From Lachnospiraceae bacterium (GTDB lineage: Bacteria; Bacillota; Clostridia; Lachnospirales; Lachnospiraceae): a DNA stretch of 33,239 nucleotides. The translations under genes and the position numbers were made by a program. Within the stretch, counting starts at the first letter, position 1. The number at the start of each line of letters is the position of its first letter. The notes below the pieces were generated by a model that worked only from the letters and a program-made list of their open reading frames with translations, was not told the origin of the DNA and searched no databases. Location: positions 1 to 33,239 of the forward strand of contig JAILPR010000208.1 of NCBI GenBank assembly GCA_024699355.1, read 5' to 3'. Of the stretch, positions 1-8,396 are shown one piece after another.

Positions 1-206
1 TCAATGCCTTTGATATAAGCCTTGCCGTCCGTCGGCTCCGTCAGCCCCTGCAACATCAACGTCGTTGTCGTCTTGCCGGCACCGTTTGGTCCGAGCAATC
101 CGAAAACTTCGCCTCGATGGATTTCCAGATTCAGATGGCTGACGGCGATTTTATCTCCGTACACCTTTGACAGATCGCATGTTTGAATAATGATTTCTTC
201 ATTCAT
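1..206 (-). CDS. ABC transporter ATP-binding protein (N-terminal part, cut by window edge)
   Basis: The first about 68 residues of an ABC ATPase are visible and the rest runs off the left edge. The start ATG is at 206 and is preceded by GAGGTGAG. The Walker A motif is clear ([12 protein letters not shown]), and the GEVFGLLG lead-in is typical of DrrA/CcmA-type exporter ATPases. The gene begins 19 bp after the stop of the NEW3-domain protein, so the two are probably one operon. NEW3-repeat membrane proteins are often encoded beside such ATPases and an ABC-2 type permease, so a permease gene is expected just beyond the window. The protein acts on the cytoplasmic face of the membrane and powers transport. 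The substrate cannot be told from this fragment. Confidence 0.93.
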   Translation of the reverse strand, partial: MNEEIIIQTCDLSKVYGDKIAVSHLNLEIHRGEVFGLLGPNGAGKTTTTLMLQGLTEPTDGKAYIKGI

Positions 207-225
207 ACGCTCACCTCAGATCCGA

Positions 226-1425
226 TCATCTTCTGCCGTATTTTTTAAATACATATCCGATGCCGCCCAAAAGTGCAGCGATCACAATGATTGCAACAAA
301 GCCCCACACGGTACTGGTCTTTACGGATACTCTGAAGTCCGCGCTGCTGCTTGCCTCCGCACAGGTTGCAGTAATCGACGTTATATAATCCCCTGTGATT
401 GCAGAATCACTCGGTGTCACATGTGCAGTCACTTCCACAGACGCACCTGCCTCAAGGCTTTCAATCGTGGACTGTTCAAACGTTACGGTCCAACCGCTCG
501 GTGCGGAACTGGTCAGATTGATATTTTCCAGTGCCACATTACTGTTGTTGGTCAGCTGCAGTGTCACATCACTTGCCGCATTGGCATGTGCATCAAAGCT
601 TAATACGCCGCTCGGTGTGGAGAGGCTTAAGGCATAAGTCCCCGTCACCGTTACCTTCAGTGTCTCGGAAAGATTCTCACTGGCCGAGATCGCACTGATC
701 GGGATCTCATATTCGCCGGCCTCCACTGTTGCGGGCGGGGTAATGGTTACCGTCAGCCCCTGACTGGTCACCGGATCCACATCGATGCTTGCCACCTGTG
801 TGGAGTCCGCAGCAAAGCTTACCTGCCAGCCATCCGGTGCATTCGCGGAGAGCGCATAAGACTGTGCGGAAGCACTGTTGTTGATCAGCGTCGTACTAAA
901 AGAAAAGCTCGTTCCGGAAGCACCTTCCTGCTCCGGGTATTCTGACGTAAAGCTGCCTTTGCCATACTGGATCTCATCGATGTCAAAGGTCAGCGTCGCA
1001 GTATCTTTGAGACCGTTTGACGTCGTTGCGCCAAGGACCACGGTATATGTTCCTTCTGCCGCATTGTCCGGGATCTCCAGGTTAAAGGTCACGCTTGCTT
1101 CTTCTCCGCTCTGTACATGTGCCCTCGTAACAGTCACACCGTTGGCGGAAAAATACCCGTCCCAGCCTTCCGGCATCTCTTCAATGCTTAACGTTGCATC
1201 ATAGTTTGCGGAGGTAGAGTTCTCGATCTTGAGCGAGATCGTCTCCGAAGTTCCGGCCGTCACGGAAATGCCCGGGTAATCCGTATAGAATTCAATCCCG
1301 GCAGAGGAATACGATACTGCGGTATTCTCCGCCTCTTCCTCTGCAAACACCGTCATACAACTCATACTGATGAGCAGTGCAGATAAACATGCAGCGCCCA
1401 CGTTTTTCCATCGTTTCATCATCAT
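226..1425 (-). CDS. NEW3-repeat extracytoplasmic protein with C-terminal membrane anchor
   Basis: The start was moved from the ORF-track 1461 to ATG 1425 because GGGGAGGAAAGG lies just upstream of MMMKRWKN, giving 399 aa. The protein has a cleavable signal peptide (hydrophobic AACLSALLISMSC, then a VFAEEE cleavage region). Three Ig-like NEW3 (alpha-galactosidase-associated) repeats follow. Each shows an 'aPdGW.vsF' type motif (MPEGWDGYF, APDGWQVSF, APSGWTVTF) and a following 'vt.P..a..G.Y.i.i.a' strand set. A transmembrane helix (VWGFVAIIVIAALLGGIGYVF) and a basic tail end the protein. It should sit outside the cell, anchored by its C-terminus. It lies immediately upstream of an ABC ATPase in the same direction, so a role as an accessory of that exporter is inferred from context. 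The ligand is unknown. Confidence 0.85.
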   Translation of the reverse strand: MMMKRWKNVGAACLSALLISMSCMTVFAEEEAENTAVSYSSAGIEFYTDYPGISVTAGTSETISLKIENSTSANYDATLSIEEMPEGWDGYFSANGVTVTRAHVQSGEEASVTFNLEIPDNAAEGTYTVVLGATTSNGLKDTATLTFDIDEIQYGKGSFTSEYPEQEGASGTSFSFSTTLINNSASAQSYALSANAPDGWQVSFAADSTQVASIDVDPVTSQGLTVTITPPATVEAGEYEIPISAISASENLSETLKVTVTGTYALSLSTPSGVLSFDAHANAASDVTLQLTNNSNVALENINLTSSAPSGWTVTFEQSTIESLEAGASVEVTAHVTPSDSAITGDYITSITATCAEASSSADFRVSVKTSTVWGFVAIIVIAALLGGIGYVFKKYGRR

Positions 1426-1462
1426 TTTCCTTTCCTCCCCGGCTCTTTTATATAACACCAAA

Positions 1463-1492
1463 GGACCTTCTCAGATTATTCTGAGAAGGCCC
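1463..1492 (-). terminator. Hairpin terminator after the EAL gene, upstream of the NEW3 gene
   Basis: There is a perfect 10-bp inverted repeat, CCTTCTCAGA / TCTGAGAAGG, with a 4-nt TTAT loop. It lies about 70 bp downstream of the EAL gene stop and about 40 bp upstream of the NEW3 start. On the minus strand the following T-run is weak (TCCTTTGG), so termination may be partial. It could also act as a leader hairpin for the NEW3-ABC operon. Confidence 0.5.
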
Positions 1493-1522
1493 TGTGAAGA
1501 AACCGTGATGCAATTATGTCAA

Positions 1523-1537
1523 ATTTGTGACACAAAT
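1523..1537. promoter_or_regulatory. Candidate operator dyad upstream of the NEW3-ABC operon
   Basis: The perfect 7+1+7 palindrome ATTTGTG-A-CACAAAT lies 25 bp after the EAL stop and next to a TTGACA hexamer (minus strand, 1517-1522). The TTGACA lacks a good -10 at 17 bp, so an activated promoter or a coincidental hexamer are both possible. The half-site resembles CRP/FNR-family sites only loosely. Confidence 0.3.
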
Positions 1538-1562
1538 CTGATGAATCTGTGATCGATTGAGA

Positions 1563-3488
1563 TCAATCTTTTTCTGCGTTAAACGCCTTGACATACTCCA
1601 GGAATTTATCGCAATCTACCGGCTTGGAGAAGTAATAGCCCTGGCAGAAATCGACGCCGGACATCTTCAGATACTCCCACTGTTTCTTTGTCTCGACACC
1701 CTCCACGACGATCTCCATACCGATCTCCTGGATCATGCGGATGATGTGATCGAGGATGATGTGCGCCGCCGGACTCTTTTCCGAATTCCACAACAGATCC
1801 TTGTCGATCTTGATGATGTGATATTCCGACTCCGCACTTAAATTGGTGACATTCGAATAGCCCTTGCCAAAGTCATCGAGAGAAAAGGTAAAGCCCATGG
1901 CCTGCAGCTGCGTCATCGCCTTGGAGAACATCTCCGGACTGTTGGCCGCTGCCGACTCCGTGATCTCAAGATTGATGGTCTTTGGCAGCACATGATAGTG
2001 CCGCATGATCCCTTCAAAGACGTCCGCCATATCACTCTTCATGCACTGTACCGGGGAGAGATTGACCTCGATATAGTCGATGCCGTAAGTCTGCATATTC
2101 CGTTCGGAATAGTCCCGACAGACAGTTTCAAAGACAAAGGTCCCGATCTCTCCGATCGTGCCGTTTCGCTCGGCGATCGTGATAAATTCCTCCGGAGAGA
2201 TAAATCCGATCTTGTCATCCGTCAGGCGGATCAGCGCCTCTGCCGAATGGATCTTTCCATCCATTCTCGACCAGATCGGCTGATAATATACCCGGAAACT
2301 TCTGGCTTCCAGCGCACGCTCGATCGCCTGTGCGACCTCCACTTCCCGCTGCAGGATCTTCAGCGAAGTGCCGGTATAAACCGAAACTTCATTGTTATCG
2401 GTGACATGATCCATATTCATGATCGCCAGGATCTCATCCACACTCTGCAACTCCTGCGGCACATGGATCGCATAGATCTGTGTATTAAAGGCTACCGTAT
2501 AATCCCCGTATGTCCAGGGTTCACTGAATTTTTCCTGCACCAGGTGCAGTTTTTCCTTATACTGATCAAACTCATTCCGAAACATCATCAGTGCAAAGGT
2601 TCCGTTCCCGCAGAAAAAGACTTTGCCTTTTCCTTTGATCCCCAACAGCCAGTGCGCGATGATCTTAAAGATCTCATTGACATGAAACTCACCGATGGCA
2701 GAAGTAAAATGCCGGAAGTTGACCAGTTTCATGATGATCAGGAAATACTCACTGTCACTGTAGATATTGGTCCGGTTCTCCTGGATGAACGACTGTCTGT
2801 TGTACAGATTTGTCATCGGATCATAGACCTCATCTTTGTTCTCGATCGACAGGATCCCGATCAGCGTACCGAGGGATTCGATGAACAGTTCGATGATGAG
2901 ATTCGGATACAACATCTGCACAATGATACCGCCGATCGCACTGCCAAAGAGCATCAGAAGGGACACCAGATTGCCCCGTGAGATGGCCTTTTGAAAACGC
3001 AGAAGCAGATACGTGATGATGACAAAATAAATGGCCGCAGCCACATACTCAATGAGGATCACCGGTCCTCTGACATAAATGCCCTGCTCATCATAGGTAA
3101 AGGCCCAATGATAGATCGGATTTAAAAACAGGAAAAAATAAAAGATCAGCGTCGGCGAAAGCAACAACAGATTCGTTGTTTTCTTCAGCCGATGATAACG
3201 TCCCGTGATCGTCAACATATACAGACAGACCACGTAGATCGTCATACAATGTGCAAAATGATAGACCAGATTTAAGATATCACGCGTCCACAGCGGCGTC
3301 TGACCGTAAAAATAGGTCAGCACATAGCCGGCCAGATCGGACGCGCATGCAACCATGCTCAGTGCGATGAACAGCACAAAGCTCTTGTTCTGAATGTTAC
3401 GGATTCCCTTTTTCGCAACAAGACAATAAACGCAAATCGCATAAATGAGAAATGCGCTCACCAAAAAGTCGATATTGTGATATAACAC
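1563..3488 (-). CDS. Membrane-bound EAL-domain cyclic-di-GMP phosphodiesterase with degenerate GGDEF domain
   Basis: This probably hydrolyses cyclic di-GMP to pGpG at the inner face of the membrane. Using ORF-track numbering, seven hydrophobic helices fill residues 10-221 (a 7TM sensor module). A GGDEF-like domain follows at about 225-375, with DPMTNLYNR at its start. Its signature is GNGTF (299-303) rather than GGDEF, so it should not make c-di-GMP. The EAL domain (about 400-640) looks catalytic: AEALIRL, NLSP, EITE, DDFGKGYS (543-550), KIDK, EGVET and QGYYFSKP are all present. The ORF track starts at TTG 3503, which has no ribosome binding site. GTG 3488 is preceded by GGGGGGA at 6 nt and is preferred. 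It follows the 99-aa gene by 36 bp, so it is likely co-transcribed. Confidence 0.9.
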   Translation of the reverse strand: MLYHNIDFLVSAFLIYAICVYCLVAKKGIRNIQNKSFVLFIALSMVACASDLAGYVLTYFYGQTPLWTRDILNLVYHFAHCMTIYVVCLYMLTITGRYHRLKKTTNLLLLSPTLIFYFFLFLNPIYHWAFTYDEQGIYVRGPVILIEYVAAAIYFVIITYLLLRFQKAISRGNLVSLLMLFGSAIGGIIVQMLYPNLIIELFIESLGTLIGILSIENKDEVYDPMTNLYNRQSFIQENRTNIYSDSEYFLIIMKLVNFRHFTSAIGEFHVNEIFKIIAHWLLGIKGKGKVFFCGNGTFALMMFRNEFDQYKEKLHLVQEKFSEPWTYGDYTVAFNTQIYAIHVPQELQSVDEILAIMNMDHVTDNNEVSVYTGTSLKILQREVEVAQAIERALEARSFRVYYQPIWSRMDGKIHSAEALIRLTDDKIGFISPEEFITIAERNGTIGEIGTFVFETVCRDYSERNMQTYGIDYIEVNLSPVQCMKSDMADVFEGIMRHYHVLPKTINLEITESAAANSPEMFSKAMTQLQAMGFTFSLDDFGKGYSNVTNLSAESEYHIIKIDKDLLWNSEKSPAAHIILDHIIRMIQEIGMEIVVEGVETKKQWEYLKMSGVDFCQGYYFSKPVDCDKFLEYVKAFNAEKD

Positions 3489-3524
3489 GTTCTGTCCCCC
3501 CAAGTATGAAATCGCTTTTTGTAC

Positions 3525-3824
3525 TTACTTCTCGCCCTGATTGCCGCTGCGCATGAAGTGAATTGCCTCAACCGCAACCTGGAAATAGGTCGCCAGTTTC
3601 TTTGCCCCTTCATCGTTCAAGCCCATGTACTGAAGCTTCTGCTGATTGAAATATGCTTCCGCCTGATCGATCATCAGTTTCGAAACCGCTCTGCCGTCAC
3701 AATATAAGGTACCGGTGGACAGATCGAATCTGCTTGCCGCTGTTCTGGAGGTCGGAAGATCCGTCATTCCTACGGAACGTGCCAACTCGCCGATCAATGC
3801 TTTCTTATCAGTATAAGATGCCAT
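3525..3824 (-). CDS. Small hypothetical protein (99 aa) encoded before the EAL gene
   Basis: I do not recognise the family. The start at ATG 3824 (MASYTDKK) is preferred over the ORF-track start because AGAGAGGAAA precedes it. The protein is soluble and mostly helical in character, with no signal peptide, membrane segment or cysteine cluster. It has a short predicted beta pair in the middle (FDLSTGTLYCDGRAV) followed by amphipathic helices (LMIDQAEAYFNQQ, DEGAKKLATYFQVAVEAIHFM). It lies 36 bp upstream of the EAL gene and 105 bp downstream of the YfbR-like gene, in the same direction. The context suggests a link to the c-di-GMP enzymes, perhaps as a partner or regulator, but nothing in the sequence proves it. 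Confidence 0.7.
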   Translation of the reverse strand: MASYTDKKALIGELARSVGMTDLPTSRTAASRFDLSTGTLYCDGRAVSKLMIDQAEAYFNQQKLQYMGLNDEGAKKLATYFQVAVEAIHFMRSGNQGEK

Positions 3825-3929
3825 AAAAATTTCCTCTCTTTTCCTTTTACAACGAATCTGAATCATTGCTGACAACAAAAGTTATCATACGTTTGTGATC
3901 TTTTTGTGAAGCTCCTTATTTTTATGAGT

Positions 3930-4532
3930 TTATAAGGTTAATTCATCCAGCGTATTACCATACGGCGGAAGAAATTCTTCCATAAAATCCCGGATCTCCG
4001 GCAGTTCGCGGCTCATCTGCAACAGTGCCTTTTGCGTCGATGCCTTGGCTGTCGAAAATTCCGAATTGCCTGCACGCTCTTCTTCGATACACTTGATCAG
4101 TGCCGAGAGCTTATCCGCAGCTTTCACGAGACGTCGCATATACTGCTCCTTCTCATCCTCTCCCTTGAAAAAGATCTCGGTATAGACCGGCACCAGATCC
4201 TCCGGAAGCTTGGATAAGAGCCGCTTTGCCGCGACACTCTCCACTTCTTTATATGCTGATTTGATCTCCGCATTGTAGTATTTGACAGGCGTCGGCATAT
4301 CTCCGGTGATGATCTCCGTCGCATCATGATAGATCCCGATCAGGGCAGCCTTGTCCGCATCCAGGGTTCTGCCGTAGCGGACATTGCCGATCGTGCATAA
4401 GAGATGCGCGATCATCGCGACCTCCAACGAATGCTCACTTAAATTCTCCGGTCTGGAATTCCGCATCAGCGCCCAGCGCTCGATGTATTTCATTCTGGAG
4501 ATGGTTGCAAAGAAATTATAGGTCTGGCTCAC
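3930..4532 (-). CDS. yfbR: HD-domain 5'-deoxynucleotidase, YfbR family
   Basis: Two hundred residues, the same length class as Escherichia coli YfbR, a metal-dependent phosphohydrolase that dephosphorylates deoxyribonucleoside 5'-monophosphates. The HD metal site is intact: His34 in LSEHSLEVAMIAH, His69-Asp70 in YHDATE, and Asp140 in KAADKLSAL. These positions are almost identical to H33/H68/D69/D137 known for E. coli YfbR. The TGDMPTPVKYYN substrate loop is also family-typical. The start is GTG at 4532 and overlaps the TGA of the preceding EAL gene (GTGA), so translation is probably coupled, with AGGCAGGT as ribosome binding site. It acts in the cytoplasm. The link to c-di-GMP enzymes is unusual. 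Whether the substrate is still a dNMP is not known. Confidence 0.88.
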   Translation of the reverse strand: MSQTYNFFATISRMKYIERWALMRNSRPENLSEHSLEVAMIAHLLCTIGNVRYGRTLDADKAALIGIYHDATEIITGDMPTPVKYYNAEIKSAYKEVESVAAKRLLSKLPEDLVPVYTEIFFKGEDEKEQYMRRLVKAADKLSALIKCIEEERAGNSEFSTAKASTQKALLQMSRELPEIRDFMEEFLPPYGNTLDELTL

Positions 4533-7021
4533 TTTACCTGCCTGCCTTCCATAAATTGTTCAAATTCCGCTCTCGGCAGCGGTTTGGAATAGTAAAAGCC
4601 CTGGATCGAAGAGACATTCAGGTCTCTGAGAACTTCCACCTGTGCTTTGGACTCGATGCCCTCTGCGACAACTTCGGTCTGCAGATCCTGCAGGAGCTTT
4701 ACCGTATCTCTGACCATGCGCATCTGCCGCTCATTTCCCGGGAATCCGTAGGAGAAGAAACTCATATCCATCTTCACCACATCAAACGGGAGATCGCCGA
4801 GCGCATTCAGGTTCGAGTAGGACTTGCCGAAATCATCCATTGCGCAGCGTGCACCGATGGCGTGGATCGCATCCATCAGCTCGTGGATCTGCTCCATATC
4901 ATCATAGGCAAGAGACTCGGTAAACTCAAATTCCAGATACTTTGCCGGTACGCCGACCTTATCGATGATCCGCTGATACCGGTAAAACTGATTCTTCATC
5001 AGAATATAGGCTTTCGAATAATTGACCGAAACCACCGGCGGTTTCTTGCCGTTGTGGATCCAGGTCATGATCTGCTCGCAGACCTGTTCGAAAATGGACA
5101 AGTCGATCTCCGCGATCGAGCCGTTCTGCTCAAAGATCGGGATAAACTCATTCGGACTGATCAATCCATAACGTTCGTTATCCCACCTTGCCAGCGCTTC
5201 CGCGCCGACGATCGCACCCGTTCTGGGATCGATCTTTGGCTGATAGTACGGTTTGATCTCTTTGCGCAGGATCGCTCCGGCCAGCATGTTTTGCAACTCT
5301 TCTTCGCGAAGGAGCTTCTGCCTGCACTGCTCGTTATATAAATAGCCGTTGAGGATCGCGATATACTCGGCATTGGGATTCTCCGATGCCATCAGACAAT
5401 AATCCGTTGCCGTCCTAAGATCGATGCGCTCGCCCACCCGGATGTGATAAATACAGGTCTCCGCCTGAATGTGCAGACTGCTTAAAAATTCATCCAGTAT
5501 ACGCAGCATCTGATACCGTGTTCCCATCAGACGCCCTTTGAGTGCCACTTCATCATCCGCCAGTGCGATGATGCCGAAATTAGCGTTGCCAAGGTAAGCG
5601 ATCCGCTCGCCGATATCCTTGTTCAGTTTGGACTCCAGCCCGTGATAGAGTGTGCGTAAAAAACTGTCGGCCCGGTCCTTACCGATGGTGCCGTTAATGA
5701 TCTTAAACCGCTTGATGTTCAGATAAATGAACCAATGCTCTTTTTGCAGATCGAGTTTGGAGAACTCTTCTTCCATATAAGCCGCAGAATTTCCGCCGGT
5801 CACAGGATCCCGGTAGGCCAGCGTGCGGAAATGCCGCTCTGCCCGAAGGTCATCGAACTGCTTCCATGCCGTCTCCACCAGAACAAAGAGCATGTTGGTC
5901 ATACCAACCAGGAAGAAGATCCGATAGATCCGGATCGTATCGCTCTGCGGCCACCAGAACATCTGCGTGATCGTCAATGCTCCGCCGATCAGGAAGATCA
6001 CATTGGAAATAATGGTATCCTGCACGATCTCCTGACGCTCTTTACGATAATCGATCAGCCCCATGATGAGGGCCACAATACAGCACCCTCCGAGCATCAC
6101 ATGCGAAATGGTCAGCATCGTCCACGTGGAAATGTTGGAATCCAGCGTCAGTGCGATCAGAACGATCGTCGTAATGCTCGTGACCAGTATCAGCAGATGC
6201 GTCAACGCTTTTCGCCAGTTTGGCAACAGTTCCCGATACACCAGCAGTGCCAGGGGACTGATGAAATAATACGAACCAAACAGGATGACAATGTTTGCCC
6301 GCGGATGCTCACTCATCATGCCGGCGATCGGTGTCATCATAAAAAACCAGACTGCCGCCGAAACCAGTACCAGCGCGGTATACGTGATCGCACTGCGGAA
6401 TTTGTCATACTCTTCTGCCAGCAGGATCGAAGTAAAGATCAGCATGCCCGCTGCCACGCAGACCATCAGTACCGAGAGGACCATCACCAGTGCGCTGTCT
6501 TTCCATGCTTTGGAGATCAGCTGACCTTCGGTTCCAAAGTAGAATTCCTTCATATTGACCCGTACCGGGGCAATCGAATAGTTACTGAAGGTGATCAGGA
6601 TCTGTGCGCCTTCAAATGCAGTGCCGATGGGGAAGAAAATATTGAGCACCCGGTCTCCGCCACGGTGTACTTCACACGTCTCTCCAACCGCATCATTGCT
6701 TGGGATCAGGCGGATATTGGTCATCAGATTGCTTCCGTAGAAGCTCAGCATACTCTGTGCGTCTATCTGATCCGGTAACGTCTTCAGGATCGTCTTGCTC
6801 TCTTTGGGCGGTATCGTAATATACTGCCCGGTAATCTCATACCCGTTCGAAAGATCAGTCCAGCCTTCCTGATATCTTTGCGGATAACTGCCGCTGATCA
6901 TCGAATACTCATTGGACGTCACGATCGAAAAGATCACGGAGATCAGGCAGGCCGCGATCAGGATCCCGAATAAGACCCGTAATATTCTTTTTTCGGTGTG
7001 AAACTCCATACGTTTGGTCAT
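4529..7021 (-). CDS. Membrane EAL-domain cyclic-di-GMP phosphodiesterase with extracytoplasmic sensor and degenerate GGDEF
   Basis: An 830-residue sensor phosphodiesterase. A first membrane helix (13-33) is followed by an extracytoplasmic region (about 35-175) rich in beta strands. A run of membrane helices follows (about 176-385), an arrangement like 7TM-DISM sensors. The GGDEF-like domain (about 400-560) carries GNANF (478-482) in place of GGDEF and should be inactive as a cyclase. The EAL domain (about 585-825) keeps the catalytic set: EALARW (608-613), VNYSK, EFTES, DDFGKSYS (729-736), VVKMD, AEGIES and QGFYYSKP. ATG 7021 has AAAGGA 8 nt upstream. Its stop overlaps the start of the YfbR-like gene. 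This is the first gene of the block, and the about 100 bp upstream is AT-rich, but I cannot define a convincing promoter. Confidence 0.92.
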   Translation of the reverse strand: MTKRMEFHTEKRILRVLFGILIAACLISVIFSIVTSNEYSMISGSYPQRYQEGWTDLSNGYEITGQYITIPPKESKTILKTLPDQIDAQSMLSFYGSNLMTNIRLIPSNDAVGETCEVHRGGDRVLNIFFPIGTAFEGAQILITFSNYSIAPVRVNMKEFYFGTEGQLISKAWKDSALVMVLSVLMVCVAAGMLIFTSILLAEEYDKFRSAITYTALVLVSAAVWFFMMTPIAGMMSEHPRANIVILFGSYYFISPLALLVYRELLPNWRKALTHLLILVTSITTIVLIALTLDSNISTWTMLTISHVMLGGCCIVALIMGLIDYRKERQEIVQDTIISNVIFLIGGALTITQMFWWPQSDTIRIYRIFFLVGMTNMLFVLVETAWKQFDDLRAERHFRTLAYRDPVTGGNSAAYMEEEFSKLDLQKEHWFIYLNIKRFKIINGTIGKDRADSFLRTLYHGLESKLNKDIGERIAYLGNANFGIIALADDEVALKGRLMGTRYQMLRILDEFLSSLHIQAETCIYHIRVGERIDLRTATDYCLMASENPNAEYIAILNGYLYNEQCRQKLLREEELQNMLAGAILRKEIKPYYQPKIDPRTGAIVGAEALARWDNERYGLISPNEFIPIFEQNGSIAEIDLSIFEQVCEQIMTWIHNGKKPPVVSVNYSKAYILMKNQFYRYQRIIDKVGVPAKYLEFEFTESLAYDDMEQIHELMDAIHAIGARCAMDDFGKSYSNLNALGDLPFDVVKMDMSFFSYGFPGNERQMRMVRDTVKLLQDLQTEVVAEGIESKAQVEVLRDLNVSSIQGFYYSKPLPRAEFEQFMEGRQVK

Positions 7022-7174
7022 CGAAAAAATCCTTTGCTACAGAAGTCGTCAGTATTTATTTTACTACCAAAAAATCACGAAAAGAGCGAAATTTTGCGTT
7101 TTTTATCATTTTTTTATAATCATCACCAATAATCTATAGAAATCGTCAGAATTTTACTCCATATTGCACGATAA

Positions 7175-7252
7175 CCGGTGCGGCGGATGCCTGCGGCCGC
7201 CCCGGGAGGCCGCGCCGGGCGCGGGTGCCTCAGATGCGGCGCACCTGCGCGC
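7175..7252. repeat. Extremely GC-rich intergenic hairpin element
   Basis: About 66 of 78 bases are G or C (85%), in sharp contrast to the AT-rich DNA on its left. It contains nested inverted repeats. GCGGCC (7193-7198) pairs with GGCCGC (7208-7213). GCGCGGGTGC (7219-7228) pairs with GCACCTGCGC (7241-7250), giving a 10-bp stem with one G-U pair in RNA. No gene is visible here. It sits just beyond the reductase terminator and could be a REP-like element, a structured RNA or imported DNA. Confidence 0.5.
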
Positions 7253-7283
7253 AAAAAAGAGGCTGTGCACAGCACAGCCTCTT
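7253..7283 (-). terminator. Rho-independent terminator of the aldo/keto reductase gene
   Basis: A perfect 12-bp stem AAGAGGCTGTGC / GCACAGCCTCTT with a 3-nt loop starts about 15 bp after the reductase stop codon. On the minus strand it runs straight into TTTTTT. This is a textbook intrinsic terminator. Confidence 0.93.
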
Positions 7284-7297
7284 GATGTATTACGATC

Positions 7298-8305
7298 TTA
7301 TTTGACGATCACGCCGTCTTCATCCCAAAGATCATGCCAGTCATTGGCACCCGGCCATAGGAATACCTGGCCTTTTACCAGACGGTTGCCGCACTCTAAG
7401 GTCTTGATCTTCTCAAGTTCTTCTGCGGTCAACGGGTCTTCGGTCATTGCCTTTAAGTTGGAGGTATATTCCATCTCGTGTACAGAGAACGGGATCGGGA
7501 TCTGACCTCTCTGCTGCGCCCACTTCAGGGCGATCAGTGCAGGATGGCAATTGTGTGCGGCAGCGATCTCTTTCATGATCGGTGTCTGCAGATCCGCAAC
7601 ATCCTCCGGCATCATATCACGCTCCGGTCTCTGCGGAGAGCCAAGCGGCATAAAGCCGACCGGCTGGATATCGTGCGCTACCAGATAATCAAACAGTTCC
7701 TGCTGCTGGAAGCATACATGGAACTCTGATTCACAGGCAACCGGTTTGATCTTCATCAGCGGAAGGCAAGCCTCCAGCTTCGGGATCGTCATATTGGAAA
7801 TACCGATATAACGGATCAGCCCCTTCTCAACCAGTGCTTCGCACTGACGATAGGTATCCATAAATTCATCGACACTAAACGGCTTGGAATCCGGATTACG
7901 GGAATCCACATCGCACCCGGGTGCATGATAGTTCGGGAACGGCCAGTGGATGAAATACAGATCCACATAATCACACTGCAGATCGGCAATGCTCTTCCTG
8001 CAAGCCTCCTCCACACGTCTGTGCATGTCGTTCCATACCTTGGTCATGATAAAGAGATCTTTTCTCTCTACCACGCCTTCTTTAAACGCAGCCTGAAACA
8101 CTTCACCGATCTGGTCTTCGTTTCCGTAGCATGCCGCACAGTCAAACATCCGATAGCCGGCACGGATAGCACCCGCAACCGCATTCGATACCTGATCTGG
8201 GGTAAAACGATCGGATCCGAAGGTACCCATACCAACGCAAGGGATCTCCTCGCCGGTGTAGAGTTTCTTCTTCGGCACAATTGCCGGATCAATAACTATA
8301 CCCAT
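7298..8305 (-). CDS. Aldo/keto reductase
   Basis: A cytoplasmic NAD(P)H-dependent carbonyl reductase of the AKR superfamily, 335 aa. The start ATG 8305 (MGIVIDP) is chosen because AAAGGAGAGAAG precedes it; the ORF-track start at 8320 is a TTG that forms part of this ribosome binding site. The catalytic tetrad is complete: Asp55 and Tyr60 in FDCAACYGNE, Lys89 in MTKVWND and His120 in FIHWPFP. The N-terminal GMGTFG strand and the C-terminal LKWAQQRGQIPIPFS cofactor-binding segment are typical. The gene stands alone with its own promoter (8397-8425) and terminator. Its 5' leader of about 84 nt contains a small hairpin (AGAGCG / CGCTCT at 8367-8386). The physiological aldehyde or ketone cannot be inferred. 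Confidence 0.93.
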   Translation of the reverse strand: MGIVIDPAIVPKKKLYTGEEIPCVGMGTFGSDRFTPDQVSNAVAGAIRAGYRMFDCAACYGNEDQIGEVFQAAFKEGVVERKDLFIMTKVWNDMHRRVEEACRKSIADLQCDYVDLYFIHWPFPNYHAPGCDVDSRNPDSKPFSVDEFMDTYRQCEALVEKGLIRYIGISNMTIPKLEACLPLMKIKPVACESEFHVCFQQQELFDYLVAHDIQPVGFMPLGSPQRPERDMMPEDVADLQTPIMKEIAAAHNCHPALIALKWAQQRGQIPIPFSVHEMEYTSNLKAMTEDPLTAEELEKIKTLECGNRLVKGQVFLWPGANDWHDLWDEDGVIVK

Positions 8306-8396
8306 CTTCTCTCCTTTCAACCTTCTCTGCGAATGTACTGCCCCGGTTTCGCCGAGTAACCCTTATAGAGCGTACCGGTTCGCTCTCATTGAATTC

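Noticed and set aside
1517-1522. TTGACA as the -35 of a promoter for the NEW3 operon
   Set aside because: The position 17-18 bp downstream reads CTTCAC/TTCACA, not a -10. I kept only the neighbouring dyad as a weak regulatory candidate.
1992-2981. 329-aa plus-strand ORF opposite the EAL gene
   Set aside because: It is an antisense shadow of a convincing EAL-domain gene, rich in His/Asp/Arg, with no ribosome binding site or recognisable motif. The same applies to 4505-5341 and 5735-6778.
7022-7174. Promoter search in the AT-rich DNA before the first EAL gene
   Set aside because: Several TTGGTG/TGATAA-like hexamers occur but none with 16-18 bp spacing, so no promoter is claimed.
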